A stretch of 25,345 nucleotides of DNA from Microthrixaceae bacterium (GTDB lineage Bacteria > Actinomycetota > Acidimicrobiia > Acidimicrobiales > Iamiaceae), in contig JADJDU010000025.1 in NCBI GenBank assembly GCA_016702505.1, positions 1-25,345 on the forward strand, read 5' to 3'. Below, one piece after another: positions 1 to 6,335 of the stretch. Each line of letters starts with the position of its first letter. The first letter of the stretch is position 1. Both the position numbers and the translations under genes were made by a program. The notes below the pieces were generated by a model that saw only the letters and a list, made by a program, of their open reading frames with translations, was not told where the DNA came from and did no database searches.

Positions 1-156
1 GATCACCTGGACGGTCCGCTCGGTGGCGACCAGGGAGAGCACCATTCGGGTCCGTGCCCCCGGAACACCCACCAAGGGAGTGCGGCTCCGAACTCTGAGA
101 GTGGGGCGTTGCGTGTACCACGAGATCCACCACGGGACAACACTCGATCTACTCAC
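1..156 (-). CDS. Small phage protein of unknown function, cut by the window edge
   Basis: Read from a GTG at 156-154 that overlaps the stop of the upstream gene (GTGAGTAG arrangement), with a GGTGAGGGG-like ribosome site just before it. The first 52 codons stay open to the window edge. The start encodes a tryptophan-rich stretch, PWWISWY, and the end of the visible part reads MVLSLVATERTVQVI, which looks like real protein. The middle may be frame-shifted: a parallel frame gives LSEFGAALPWWV, which fits the W-rich start better. I do not recognise a function. It continues the chain of overlapping small early genes. Confidence 0.45.
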   Translation of the reverse strand, partial: MSRSSVVPWWISWYTQRPTLRVRSRTPLVGVPGARTRMVLSLVATERTVQVI

Positions 157-342
157 CCCTCACCCTCTCGTTGTGCGCCCTGGCAGCAACCGCAAGCGCT
201 TCCCAGTCCGCATTGCGGGGGCCGCCGTACCGCGCGTGCCGCCCCAGAGCAACTGCACGTCGTAAGACCTCGCGGGGTACTCGATGCCATTGCAGCTCCA
301 CGTCCCGGGACCGGACCACGTCGGGCATTCCTGGGTGGTCAT
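149..342 (-). CDS. Small hypothetical protein (about 64 residues), one frameshift
   Basis: ATG at 342 follows a GAGGTGAG ribosome site. The protein starts MTTQECPTWSGPGTWSCNG and is rich in W, C and G. It switches frame near 230-245, within the run encoding GGTR/RYGG, then continues as GPRNADWEALAVAARAHNE to a TAG at 149. The two halves join into one sensible small protein, and neither half alone looks complete. Function unknown. It overlaps the start of the next gene by a few bases, as its neighbours do. Confidence 0.5.
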
Positions 343-618
343 GCTCAGCCGCCGTCTCACCTCGTTGCCGTTGCCGTAGCCATGTAGCCGTCGCCCGTGG
401 CAAATGCCGCCGTCGCCGTGGCCGTAGCCGTAGCCGTGGCCGTAGCCGTAACCGTAGCCGTAGCCGTAGCCGTAGCCGTAGCCGTCGCCGTCGCCGTTGC
501 CGTAGCCGTTGCCGTTGCCGTTGCCGTAGCCGTCGCCGTATCGCCGTAGCCGTCGCCGTCGCCGTCGCCGTAGCCCGTTGCTGTAGCCGCCAGAGTCCTC
601 CCGCAACGGACGGCACAC
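343..618 (-). CDS. YG/NG/DG dipeptide-repeat low-complexity protein
   Basis: Likely starts at GTG 618 (MCRPLREDSGGYSNG). It then becomes almost pure X-G dipeptides, where X is Y, N, D or H, encoded by TACGGC/AACGGC/GACGGC hexamers. Two indels inside the repeat (about 540-590) shift the frame. Joining the frames gives an unbroken dipeptide tract of roughly 50 residues or more. The end (GICHGRRLHGYGNGNE) is unclear and may run into the next gene. From memory, tyrosine/glycine dipeptide-repeat proteins of this kind occur in other uncultured phages, without a known role. Inference: a disordered, possibly phase-separating or adhesive protein. The other frames of the repeat give AT or RL/RR dipeptides, which are less protein-like. 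Confidence 0.5.
412..586. repeat. GCCGTA/GCCGTC hexanucleotide tandem tract
   Basis: About 29 near-perfect six-base units (GCCGTA, with GCCGTC, GCCGTT, GCCGTG and ACCGTA variants). The third base of each codon barely varies, while the first base of alternate codons (T, G, A, C) does, giving Y, D, N or H. This pattern fits a coding repeat on the minus strand rather than a neutral satellite. Exact unit count could be wrong in an error-prone assembly. Confidence 0.85.
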
Positions 619-689
619 CTCGCCCGGTCATTCGAGATGCCCCGACCACGCCTCCAGCATCAGCGTGGATCGTCGCCACCACCGCCAAC

Positions 690-982
690 TCAAAAGCCGA
701 ATCTCCACGATCCCAAAGTAGGGTCCAGGACAGTCTCACCCAACGGCAGCGGCCCAGCCGCAAGCTCGCAGCCCAACAGACGTACCCCACCGGCCGGATG
801 GTGCGTGCACCGGTCAAGGTGACCACCTCGTTCTCGTGGCGTGGTAGCTTGACCCACACTTATCCGCGCTGGCCCGATCACGATCCGCACCTCACCACCC
901 ACAGGGCGGACCGGTGCGTACTCGACACTTCATCAATCGTTACATTGCTCACTTTGCCTTCTCGCTTGTTGTTGTTGCTCAT
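690..982 (-). CDS. Hypothetical protein in several frames
   Basis: ATG at 982 (or 989) lies just after an AGGAGG ribosome site, giving MSNNNKREGKVSNVTIDEVS. That frame ends at 878. Protein-like sequence continues in another frame as GEVRIVIGPARISV, then in a third as WVKLPRHENEVVTLTGART. A run LPLGETVLDPTLGSWRF precedes a stop at 690. The joins are uncertain, and two small genes are possible. No family recognised. The strong ribosome site and the quality of the pieces are the reasons to call it. Confidence 0.35.
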
Positions 983-1042
983 CGCTCATCGCTGCGCCTC
1001 CTGCTCGTCGTCGTGGAGCGGCGCGTCGAGCACCCCATACGT

Positions 1043-1165
1043 TCACCCCGTTACCTGGACCATCACCGCCACGATCCTGGTCCAGTGCCCACGCCCGATG
1101 GCGTCCGCTACGGCGGTCGACTCGACCTCCCGGTCAATCTCGTACCGTGCGACCTCATCCTCTGA
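1043..1165 (-). CDS. Very small hypothetical protein (about 38 residues)
   Basis: An open frame reads DEVARYEIDREVESTAVAD followed by AIGRGHWTRIVAVMVQVTG to a TGA at 1043. It lacks a start in its own frame. An ATG at 1158 lies one base out of frame, so a single indel at the start is likely. Amphipathic helix followed by a hydrophobic strand. It sits between two other short genes in the overlapping array. No family recognised. Confidence 0.4.
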   Translation of the reverse strand, partial: SEDEVARYEIDREVESTAVADAIGRGHWTRIVAVMVQVTG

Positions 1166-1170
1166 TCAAC

Positions 1171-1305
1171 TCAGCGGTGTGCCTCGATCAGCTCCTTGAC
1201 CGACGTCTCCTGGCCCTCGCGTGCCTCTTCCACGCGGCGGTGCCTGTCCGCGCGCTCTCACGAACCGTGGCGGCCCTGTCCTCCAACCACACGCCGTCAC
1301 CCCAT
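1171..1305 (-). CDS. Very small hypothetical protein, charged helix (about 44 residues)
   Basis: ATG at 1305. With one G removed from the GGGG after it and one base restored near 1256, the two frames join as MGDGVWLEDRAATVRE, then RADRHRRVEEAREGQETSV and KELIEAHR, ending at TGA 1171. The two changes cancel, so the 135-base span equals 45 codons. The product is a highly charged helix and could be a DNA- or protein-binding peptide. No family recognised. Confidence 0.4.
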
Positions 1306-1331
1306 CTCCGCGCCTACGTTGGGCGCTCGCC

Positions 1332-1490
1332 TTAGCCCTGGCCCCCGTTACACTGCTTGCAGGTGTATGTCAGGCCGTCCTTGTGTTTCGCGTTGCGGTG
1401 GAACTCCGATGGCGGCTTCGCCTCGCCGCACGAACTGCACTGCTTGGTGGCTGGCTCACGGCGCTCAACTCGACCTCCACCACTGGACGG
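1332..1490 (-). CDS. Zinc-knuckle micro-protein (two CxxC motifs)
   Basis: The open frame reads ATKQCSSCGEAKPPSEFHRN then AKHKDGLTYTCKQCNGGQG, ending at TAA 1332. The two CxxC pairs sit about 25 residues apart with the SEFHRN and KDGL signature between. This matches a widespread small zinc-ribbon seen alone or at the front of phage HNH endonucleases. Here the nuclease part is absent, because the protein ends right after the second pair. No start lies in frame before the in-frame TGA at 1491-1493, so an indel near the start is likely. Expected to bind one zinc ion; role in the phage unknown. Confidence 0.65.
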   Translation of the reverse strand, partial: PSSGGGRVERREPATKQCSSCGEAKPPSEFHRNAKHKDGLTYTCKQCNGGQG

Positions 1491-1570
1491 TCACACCCGC
1501 TCAGTCGACAGACCTGCCGTCATCCACCGGTCAGTCTGCGCCTCACACCGCGCCCCGGCGGCACTGCCAA

Positions 1571-1666
1571 TCAGACCAGCACCGCACCCGCCAACGGGCC
1601 GGTGAAGGTGACCCGCCGAGCACGCAGCCGATCACAGTCGAGCCTGCGCGTCGTCGTGCGCTTCAC
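1571..1666 (-). CDS. Possible micro-ORF, basic (about 31 residues or longer)
   Basis: GTG at 1666 overlaps the TGA of the upstream gene in the GTGA style used all along this array. It reads MKRTTTRRLDCDRLRARRVT then FTGPLAGAVLV. A frame change just before its stop would extend it by WSDWQCRRGAV. Only the start overlap and its position support it. The remaining stretch to 1490 shows no convincing gene. Confidence 0.3.
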   Translation of the reverse strand: MKRTTTRRLDCDRLRARRVTFTGPLAGAVLV

Positions 1667-1955
1667 CGGTCGCCGTCCTCGACTACCTCGTAGGTGACCT
1701 CGAAGATGTCCGGCTTGCACGGGTAGAACTCGCCCTGCACGCCCCGGATGATCCAGTCGCCCACATCGGCCCGCATGGTGCCTTCCAGGGTCGGGATGAG
1801 GGGCCGGACGCCCACCTCGCCATCAGGGCCGTCGAGTAGGGCCTGGCAGTCGTGGCGAAGAGCCACCCGGCCAGCTCGCCCCACGCTTGAAGGTCGGAGG
1901 GGTCGGGGACTTGGTGTGCCTCGACGGTGACCGGCTTCTTGCGGAACATCGCCAT
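1663..1955 (-). CDS. PGDYG-family phage protein, one frameshift
   Basis: ATG at 1955 overlaps the TGA of the upstream gene. The N-terminus reads MAMFRKKPVTVEAHQV and the middle WGELAGWLFATTA. After a frame change near 1835-1850 it continues LLDGPDGEVGV, TLEGTMRADVGDWIIRGVQG, EFYPCKPDIFEVTYE, and ends at 1663. The FRKKPVxVEA start, the GDWIIRG turn and the FYPCKPDIFExTYE end are the hallmarks of a very common small phage protein family that carries the PGDYG motif region. Length (about 98 residues) is normal. Its function is not known. Confidence 0.8.
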
Positions 1956-2206
1956 CACGACTCACCGTCCTTCAGCACCTCGACCGTGCCATCAGCGGAG
2001 AACATGACGTCCAGGGCCTCGCCTCCGTTGTCCCAGGCGATGACGCCCTCGACGGGTGCGTCACCTTCCAGACGGTGCGACCGGTCAGGCCACCGTCGCC
2101 GCGACCGCCTCCCCCCTGCACCCGCTCGGTCTCCGGCACGGGCACGGCCCGGGGAGCACGCACCTCCACCCACCGGTCCTCACCCGAAGTCGTTGTCAGG
2201 GTCAGT
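1955..2206 (-). CDS. Hypothetical protein (about 80 residues), one frameshift
   Basis: Sequence in one frame (WVEVRAPRAVPVPETERV, Gly-rich linker, GLTGRTVW) joins near 2065-2080 to another (EGDAPVEGVIAWDNGGEALD, VMFSADGTVEVLKDGES), ending at TGA 1955. The second half looks like a small beta-sheet domain. The start is unclear: GTG at 2169 is possible, but protein-like sequence (TLTTTSGEDRWVEVRAP) extends back to the stop of the upstream gene at about 2206, so the true start is probably there. No family recognised. Confidence 0.5.
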
Positions 2207-2620
2207 CGTCAACCGTGTTGGGCCACCCAAGCGCCGTGAGGCCGAACCGCACCTGCTCGCCGCACCTGCCCGGCCTGGGCGAGCCACGTCGGCACCCCGT
2301 CCTCATCGACCAGCCCCGACAGCACCGCACCCGGCCACGGCGGGACGGGGTGGCGTCCAGTTCGTCAGCCCAACTGCGGATGATTCGCTTGATTCCCGGG
2401 TCCTCGATGTAGCCGAGTTGGCTATCCAGCGCAGCCGGTTGGCGGCGTCTCGCAGGACGCCATCCGGCCACGGCGGGACGGGGGGACGGGCGGCGAAGCA
2501 CGCCCACCGGACGACCGCCTCCAGCAGCTCCTCCAGCAGCTCCTCGATCAGTTCCCGGGACTCCGGGTGCGTCTCCGCGTGCCGACGGGCACGGGTCGTC
2601 AGGTCGTCGGTCTCGCTCAT
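2202..2620 (-). CDS. Hypothetical protein (about 140 residues), several frameshifts
   Basis: ATG at 2620 overlaps the upstream TGA (ATGA). It begins MSETDDLTTRARRHAETHPE, followed by the acidic helix LIEELLEELLEAVVRWACF. It shifts frame near 2415 to GYIEDPGIKRIIRSWADELD, passes through a third frame (VLSGLVDEDGVPTWLAQAG), and ends CGEQVRFGLTALGWPNTVDD at 2202. At least three indels. The final segment looks like a small beta fold. No family recognised. Confidence 0.5.
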
Positions 2621-2831
2621 CGCTTCTCCCATTCAGCGATCCGCACACGACACAACGCCATCGCGGCCTCGTACTCGTCGGCATGGTCGGGTGCCCGGCG
2701 CTGCACCTCAGCGGTCAGGTCATCGAGGGTTGCCCCGTCCGGGTGCCAGCACCCGACACTCACCCCGTACCCCGTCTCAGTGCGGAACAGGGTCAGGTCT
2801 GGTCCTCGGACCCGATCAGGCCGACCGTCAG
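2617..2831 (-). CDS. Small hypothetical protein (about 70 residues)
   Basis: The C-terminal part is clear: LTLFRTETGYGVSVGCWHPD, then GATLDDLTAEVQRRAPDHAD and EYEAAMALCRVRIAEWEKR, to TGA 2617. The N-terminus lies in another frame (LTVGLIGSEDQT), joining at about 2795. A G-C-W strand followed by two helices, the second reading YEAAMALCRVRI, resembles small phage proteins that I recall sitting next to hexapeptide-repeat proteins, as here. Overlaps both neighbours. Function unknown. Confidence 0.5.
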
Positions 2832-3220
2832 GACATGTCGGGCGTGGACACCCAGAGCGTTCCGTACACCTGAGCGTTCCCGAACACCTCAGCGTCCCCG
2901 AACACCTGAGCGTCCCCGAACACCCAAGCGTTCCCGACACCTCAGGTCCCCGGCCCCGGACACCCGAGCGCCCAAGCGGCCCCGAACACCCAAGCGGCCC
3001 CGAACACCCGAGCGTTCCCGTATACCTCAGCGGTCCCGGACACCTGGGCCGAGCCGGACACCTGGGCCGAGCCGGACACCCGGGCCGAGCCGGACACCCG
3101 GGCCGAGCCGGACACCCAGGCCTTCGGTCCGACGTAGGCGGTGTCATCGACTGACGCCGTGTCCTCCACCCAGCCGCCACCATTCGGGTGGCGATGCCAC
3201 CCCGGACGTTCATCGCTCAT
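2828..3220 (-). CDS. Hexapeptide-repeat left-handed beta-helix protein
   Basis: ATG at 3220 (MSDERPGWHRHPNGGGWVED) overlaps the upstream TGA. From about residue 20 it consists of tandem hexapeptides of the pattern [AS]-x-V-x-G-[SNDA], for example AYVGPKAWVSGSARVSGSA, later FGDAQVFGDAEVFGNAQVYG, closing with TLWVSTPDMS at 2828. An apparent in-frame TGA at 2942-2944 results from three nearby indels. The frames rejoin (through SGAGD and EVSGNAW) and the total span is 131 codons. About 17 repeats would give roughly five to six helix turns, close to the acyltransferase-type fold, but no acyltransferase catalytic region is attached. Such stand-alone repeats occur in many phages with unknown role. 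Confidence 0.75.
2875..3120. repeat. 18-bp imperfect direct repeats inside the beta-helix gene
   Basis: On the plus strand the units CGAACACCTGAGCGTCCC (left part) and CCGGACACCTGGGCCGAG (right part) repeat back to back. Each 18-base unit encodes one hexapeptide of the minus-strand beta-helix gene. The right-hand copies are nearly identical over five units, which suggests recent unit duplication or conversion. Confidence 0.8.
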
Positions 3221-3327
3221 CGCTCGTTCCTCTCTCGTCGTTCGGCCCGGTCCTCGACCAGGGCGAGCACGTAGAAGCACACGGCCAGGATCAGCGGCAA
3301 GGCCAGCGGCCACGTCACGGCGTTCAC
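3217..3327 (-). CDS. Single-pass membrane micro-protein (36 residues)
   Basis: GTG at 3327 overlaps the upstream TGA (GTGA), and its own TGA at 3217 overlaps the next ATG (ATGA). This double overlap fixes the gene. The sequence is VNAVTWPLALPLILAVCFYV then LALVEDRAERRERNER: one hydrophobic segment of about 20 residues followed by a charged, arginine/glutamate-rich cytoplasmic tail. No frameshift. Function unknown; the topology (N-out, C-in by the positive-inside rule) is inferred. Confidence 0.65.
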   Translation of the reverse strand: MNAVTWPLALPLILAVCFYVLALVEDRAERRERNER

Positions 3328-3707
3328 GACGCCACCGCCATCGTCAGGGCCTCATGGCGGGCCCGTGTCCACTCGGGCACCCGGGCCAACTGGCCGGGCG
3401 ACAGAGACGGCAGCGCCGTCGGAACCTCCAGCAGGCGCAACGACGGGTCCCAGCGGCCACCACAGAACCGGGCGATGCGCTGGGCGGTCTGGCGCACCCG
3501 GTCGGACTTGCCGAGCCCGAACCGCTGCGCCAAGTCCAGGTCAGCCACCTCGACGGGCACGGCCTCGGCCCACATGGCCGGGAGCAGGCGCAGCAGTGCC
3601 ACGGCCGTCGAGCCGACCACGGGCGTCCAGCACACCTCGACGTAGTCGGAGCGCAGCGGGTGGACGTTGCGGGCGGAGCGGGCAGCGGGGTGAGGATCAC
3701 GACGCAC
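3324..3707 (-). CDS. Conserved-looking phage hypothetical protein (127 residues)
   Basis: GTG at 3707 lies inside the 3' end of the recT-like gene (11-base overlap). The frame is open to TGA 3324. Recognisable order: strand DYVEVCWTPVVGSTAVALL, then VEVADLDLAQRFGLGKSDRV with RQTAQRIARFCGG (a winged-helix-like segment), then LRLLEVPTALPSLSPGQLAR with VPEWTRARHE. This resembles a protein I recall as common in actinobacterial phages near recombination genes, with a small DNA-binding-like core and a closing proline-rich LPxLxxxQLxRLP segment. A DNA-binding role is inference only. Confidence 0.6.
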   Translation of the reverse strand: MRRDPHPAARSARNVHPLRSDYVEVCWTPVVGSTAVALLRLLPAMWAEAVPVEVADLDLAQRFGLGKSDRVRQTAQRIARFCGGRWDPSLRLLEVPTALPSLSPGQLARVPEWTRARHEALTMAVAS

Positions 3708-4868
3708 CGCCCGTCGCCTTGCGCAGCTCCCATTCACCGTTGGAACGCAGGAACAGTGAGTGGGTGCCGGCCTTGATCGACTGGAGGGCGTCGAAGAGGG
3801 GCGGTCCACTCGTCGTCGGCCAGGTCCTTCGACGACGCTGGTGCGCTGGCCGGTCACCGCCTGGATCAGGTGGCGGCGCAACTCGTCACGGTCCTCGTCG
3901 GGGTCGGACGGCCACGCCTCCGCGACCATCGCCCACATCTTCTTGTTGCGGGCAGCAGGGTCCGGGGTGGCCGGGTTGTAGGCGTCGATCGCCGTGTTGA
4001 TCTGTTCGGCCTGCTCGGCGGTGATGTTCCCGGACTTGAGCGGCGGTATCCCTGGGCCTTCCACCACTCGCCAAGGTCCTGCGGTCCTCTTGGGTGAGGC
4101 CGTCGATGCGGGTCTGGATGGCCGCAGGGTCGACGACGGCTCGACCACCTCGGCATCGATGATGTCGTTGTAGTCGTCCTCGCCGGGGAGCGGGGGCAGG
4201 TTCGACCGGGACGGACGTCGGGGCCGTAGGTGCGGCAGCCTTGGCCGGTGCGGTCCTGCGGGCCGGGGCACCTTGGCCTTGCGGGTCGTTGTCGCCTTCT
4301 CCGGCGGGGCCATGTCGGCGCGGCCAGAGCTGGCGATGTCGCCGTCAGCCACCAGGTCGCCGTCGGACAGCTCCTCAGGCGTGTAGCCGATCCCGCCGAG
4401 AACGTCGGCAAAGTTGTCCCGGCAAATTTCCCCGGTGGCGCGGGCGGCGAGCATGGCCCGCGGGTACTTCCGGTAGTTCTGGCCACCCGACAGGCCCGCC
4501 GCCTTGGCGTCGTCCATCGTCCAGGTGACCTTGGCGACGCGGTCCTCGGGCCAGTCGGCCCGGCGGGCGCAGATCGTGACCTTCGTGTTCGACTTCACCT
4601 CGAACCACAGGTCGTGGCCCGGCCCGATGCACGAGCGCCCGCATGAGCTTGGCGGACATGCACGGGCGCCGTTGATCACGGAGATCTCCGAGAGGGCCTG
4701 CATCGGCCCGATGCCGAGCTCGTGGCCGGTGAGCATGGCGGCCATGACGGCCTCGGGCTTGCCGCGAAGCCCGGCCGGGGCGAAGTCGGTGCGGGCGATC
4801 TGATCAGCGAGGCTGGCGGCCTGTGGCACCAGGTCGAACGAGCTGGCGGGGACGAGTGCGGTGCTCAC
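3697..4868 (-). CDS. recT: RecT-like single-strand annealing protein, several frameshifts
   Basis: GTG at 4868 overlaps the upstream exonuclease stop (GTGA). Residues 1-75 (FDLVPQAASLADQIARTDFA, MLTGHELGIGPMQALSEISV) and the core (MSAKLMRALVHRAGHDLWFE, TWTMDDAKAAGL, NYRKYPRAMLAARATGEICR, FADVLGGIGYTPEE) are the conserved blocks of the actinophage RecT-type recombinase. The block around 4610-4670 needs two cancelling indels. After a proline/alanine linker, a C-terminal helical domain (RTLGEWWKAQG, ITAEQAEQINTAI, DRDELRRHLIQAVTG, and LADDEWTALFDALQSIKAGT) ends at TGA 3697. The last join is at a GGGG run, 3798-3801. Expected role: annealing strands resected by the adjacent exonuclease during phage recombination or end repair. 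Confidence 0.75.
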
Positions 4869-5724
4869 GATGCAGCCTCCATGGCGACGTCGGCGGGGGT
4901 GATGGCGTCGTGCTTGGCGCCGAGGTCCCGGTCTTTCTGGTCCGCCAGGAACCGGCCGACTTGCTGGACGTAGAGGAAGGACCGGAACTGGGCAGGCCCG
5001 GCGTCGAAGGGGTAGAGGTCGTAGCCGTCGGCCCGGAGCCACAGCACGCCGCACCAGTCGACGGGCGGCATGGGGACCGTCTCGTTGTCGATGAGTGCCA
5101 CCTCTGCGTGGCGGTAGGCGGCGAGCTGTAGGGCCACCTCACCGAACGGGCCGGACCGGTTGGTCTTGAGGTCGACCAAGCATCGGCCGAGACCCGGGAG
5201 GGTGGCGATCATGTCGAGCGTCCCGCAGTACCCGTGCTTGGCGGACCCGATGACAACCTCGGTGAGGGCGTCAGTTGGCTGCCAGTCATCGAGGAACGCG
5301 ATGTAGGCGTCGACGTGGCCAGAGATCGGTTCGGGGACCTTCGACCTCTTCGCCGTGGGTGAGGAGTTCGGCGATCCGGTGGACCTCGGTACCTCGGTTG
5401 GCTGCCTGGTCGCGGTCCTCCCAGTGGACGCCCTTGAGGACTTCGGCGACCTTGGTGCGGGAGAGCTTGGCGGGCCACGGCGGACTTGGCCCGGGCGATC
5501 TCGGCGAGGTCGTCCACGAGCTGGTCGGCGGTGATGTGTTCGCCGTTCTGGTCGAGGCGGTCGGCGACGTATTCGGCGATGGTCTTGGCGGCCCAGCCGA
5601 TGAGGGCAGGCTTGGGAAGCCCGTCGCCGATGATGGTGGTGACGCCTGGGAGCTTCTGACCGTTGAGCCGGTAGCTGTGGTTGCGGCCGTGCTGTCGGCG
5701 CTCGAGGACGGGTAGGTCGGTCAT
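4865..5724 (-). CDS. RecB/Cas4-like PD-(D/E)XK exonuclease, two frameshifts
   Basis: ATG at 5724 overlaps the upstream TGA. The N-terminus (RRQHGRNHSYRLNGQKLPGV, TTIIGDGLPKPALIGWAAK) is typical of phage RecB-like nucleases. It shifts frame near 5475 and again near 5340. The joined sequence shows the active-site series: GTEVHRIAELLTHGEEVE (histidine), GYCGTLDMIA (first aspartate), CLVDLKTNRSG (D-x-K), and LQLAAYRHAE (QxxxY helix). It ends at TGA 4865. About 286 residues, a usual length. Role: 5'-3' resection of double-stranded ends, supplying single strands to the RecT-like protein encoded next. Confidence 0.8.
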
Positions 5725-5882
5725 CGTGTGCCTCCAGCGGTAGTGCGGCCGAGTGCGGTCATTGCCTGGTCGTGTGCGGTGATGGTCCGGCCCTCGCGCA
5801 GGGACTCACGGCAGCGGGCCAGCCAGTGGAGGCCTCGGGCCTGGTCGGCGGGCCTGATCGGGGACGTGATGGCCGCGGTCAT
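5721..5882 (-). CDS. Small hypothetical protein (53 residues)
   Basis: ATG at 5882 overlaps the upstream TGA and its own TGA overlaps the exonuclease ATG, so both ends are fixed by ATGA overlaps. Reads MTAAITSPIRPADQARGLHW, LARCRESLREGRTITAHDQA and MTALGRTTAGGTR. Predominantly helical and basic. No frameshift. No family recognised. Translation of the exonuclease is probably coupled to it. Confidence 0.6.
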   Translation of the reverse strand: MTAAITSPIRPADQARGLHWLARCRESLREGRTITAHDQAMTALGRTTAGGTR

Positions 5883-6097
5883 GCGGGCAACCCAGCGACA
5901 CGAGCAGCGGCCTGGTCGTGGGCCTCAGCGAGGATCTCCACGAGGCCCTCGCCGTCGTAGCACACCAGCTCGATCACTGCGCCAGGCAGGTCGAGTGTCA
6001 GGGTGATGGTGCCGTGACTGGTGCGAGGCCCGACGGTGATGACGGGAGGCGGATCGCCTGGCATCAGATCGACACGGATGGTCGTTGATGGGGGCAT
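5879..6097 (-). CDS. Hypothetical protein (72 residues), first gene of the recombination operon
   Basis: ATG at 6097 follows a TAGGAG ribosome site about 5-6 bases upstream. Beta-rich N-terminal half (PPPVITVGPRTSHGTITLTL, LPGAVIELVCYDGEGLVEIL) with a short C-terminal helix (AEAHDQAAARVAG). It is the first gene after the control region and leads the overlapping chain through the exonuclease and RecT-like genes. No family recognised. Confidence 0.6.
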   Translation of the reverse strand: MPPSTTIRVDLMPGDPPPVITVGPRTSHGTITLTLDLPGAVIELVCYDGEGLVEILAEAHDQAAARVAGLPA

Positions 6098-6118
6098 CTA
6101 TGCTCCTAGTTGGTTGGT

Positions 6119-6165
6119 GGCCCGCCCCGGCTGTGGAGGTCGTGGGGCGGGCCGTCTGCTTTTTC
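6119..6165 (+). terminator. GC-rich hairpin with T run on the plus strand
   Basis: GGCCCGCCCC at 6119-6128 pairs perfectly with GGGGCGGGCC at 6144-6153. GTCTGC and then five T follow on the plus strand. By form it is a rho-independent terminator for rightward transcripts. No rightward gene ends here, so it would stop antisense read-through out of the early block. Alternatively it is a structured leader of the minus-strand gene at 6097, whose ribosome site lies about 15 bases beyond the hairpin. Confidence 0.55.
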
Positions 6166-6274
6166 GGGTGGCGGATGGCCGAGGTCCGAAGCGATCGGAC
6201 GAGTGCGCGTGGTGGGCTCAACCCAGGCCCGGCCCCGGCGCTACCGGGGTCCATCACTCGTGGCTCGGCCACCC

Positions 6275-6316
6275 GGCGAGAGGTTGGGCAATAGGGGAGG
6301 GACCCAACCTCTCGCC
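6275..6316. terminator. 14-bp perfect inverted repeat after the HTH gene
   Basis: GGCGAGAGGTTGGG (6275-6288) and its exact complement (6303-6316) flank a 14-base loop. It starts 20 bases past the stop of the leftward HTH gene, so it probably ends that transcript. There is no T run on either side, so it could also be an operator or an attachment-site arm. Calling it a terminator rests on position. Confidence 0.5.
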
Positions 6317-6335
6317 CGGCATCCGAGCGCCGGGG

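Noticed and set aside
412..586. Telomere-like or satellite repeat
   Set aside because: Unit variation follows codon positions of a minus-strand X-G dipeptide protein, and a ribosome-bound start with unique N-terminal sequence precedes it.
171..1199. 342-codon plus-strand frame rich in R, S and A
   Set aside because: Arises from the hexanucleotide tract and from GC bias. It spans several small minus-strand genes with ribosome sites and overlapping starts.
2942..2944. True stop ending the beta-helix protein at TGA 2942
   Set aside because: The hexapeptide pattern continues through neighbouring frames and back into the original frame until 2828, where the stop precedes the next gene.
2875..3120. 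CRISPR-like array of short direct repeats
   Set aside because: The 18-base units are contiguous with no spacers, and each encodes one hexapeptide of a beta-helix gene.
3697..5724. Programmed ribosomal frameshifting in the exonuclease and RecT-like genes
   Set aside because: The shifts are many, go in both directions, lie at homopolymers and lack slippery heptamers with downstream structure. The same pattern affects unrelated genes across the window, so sequence error is simpler.
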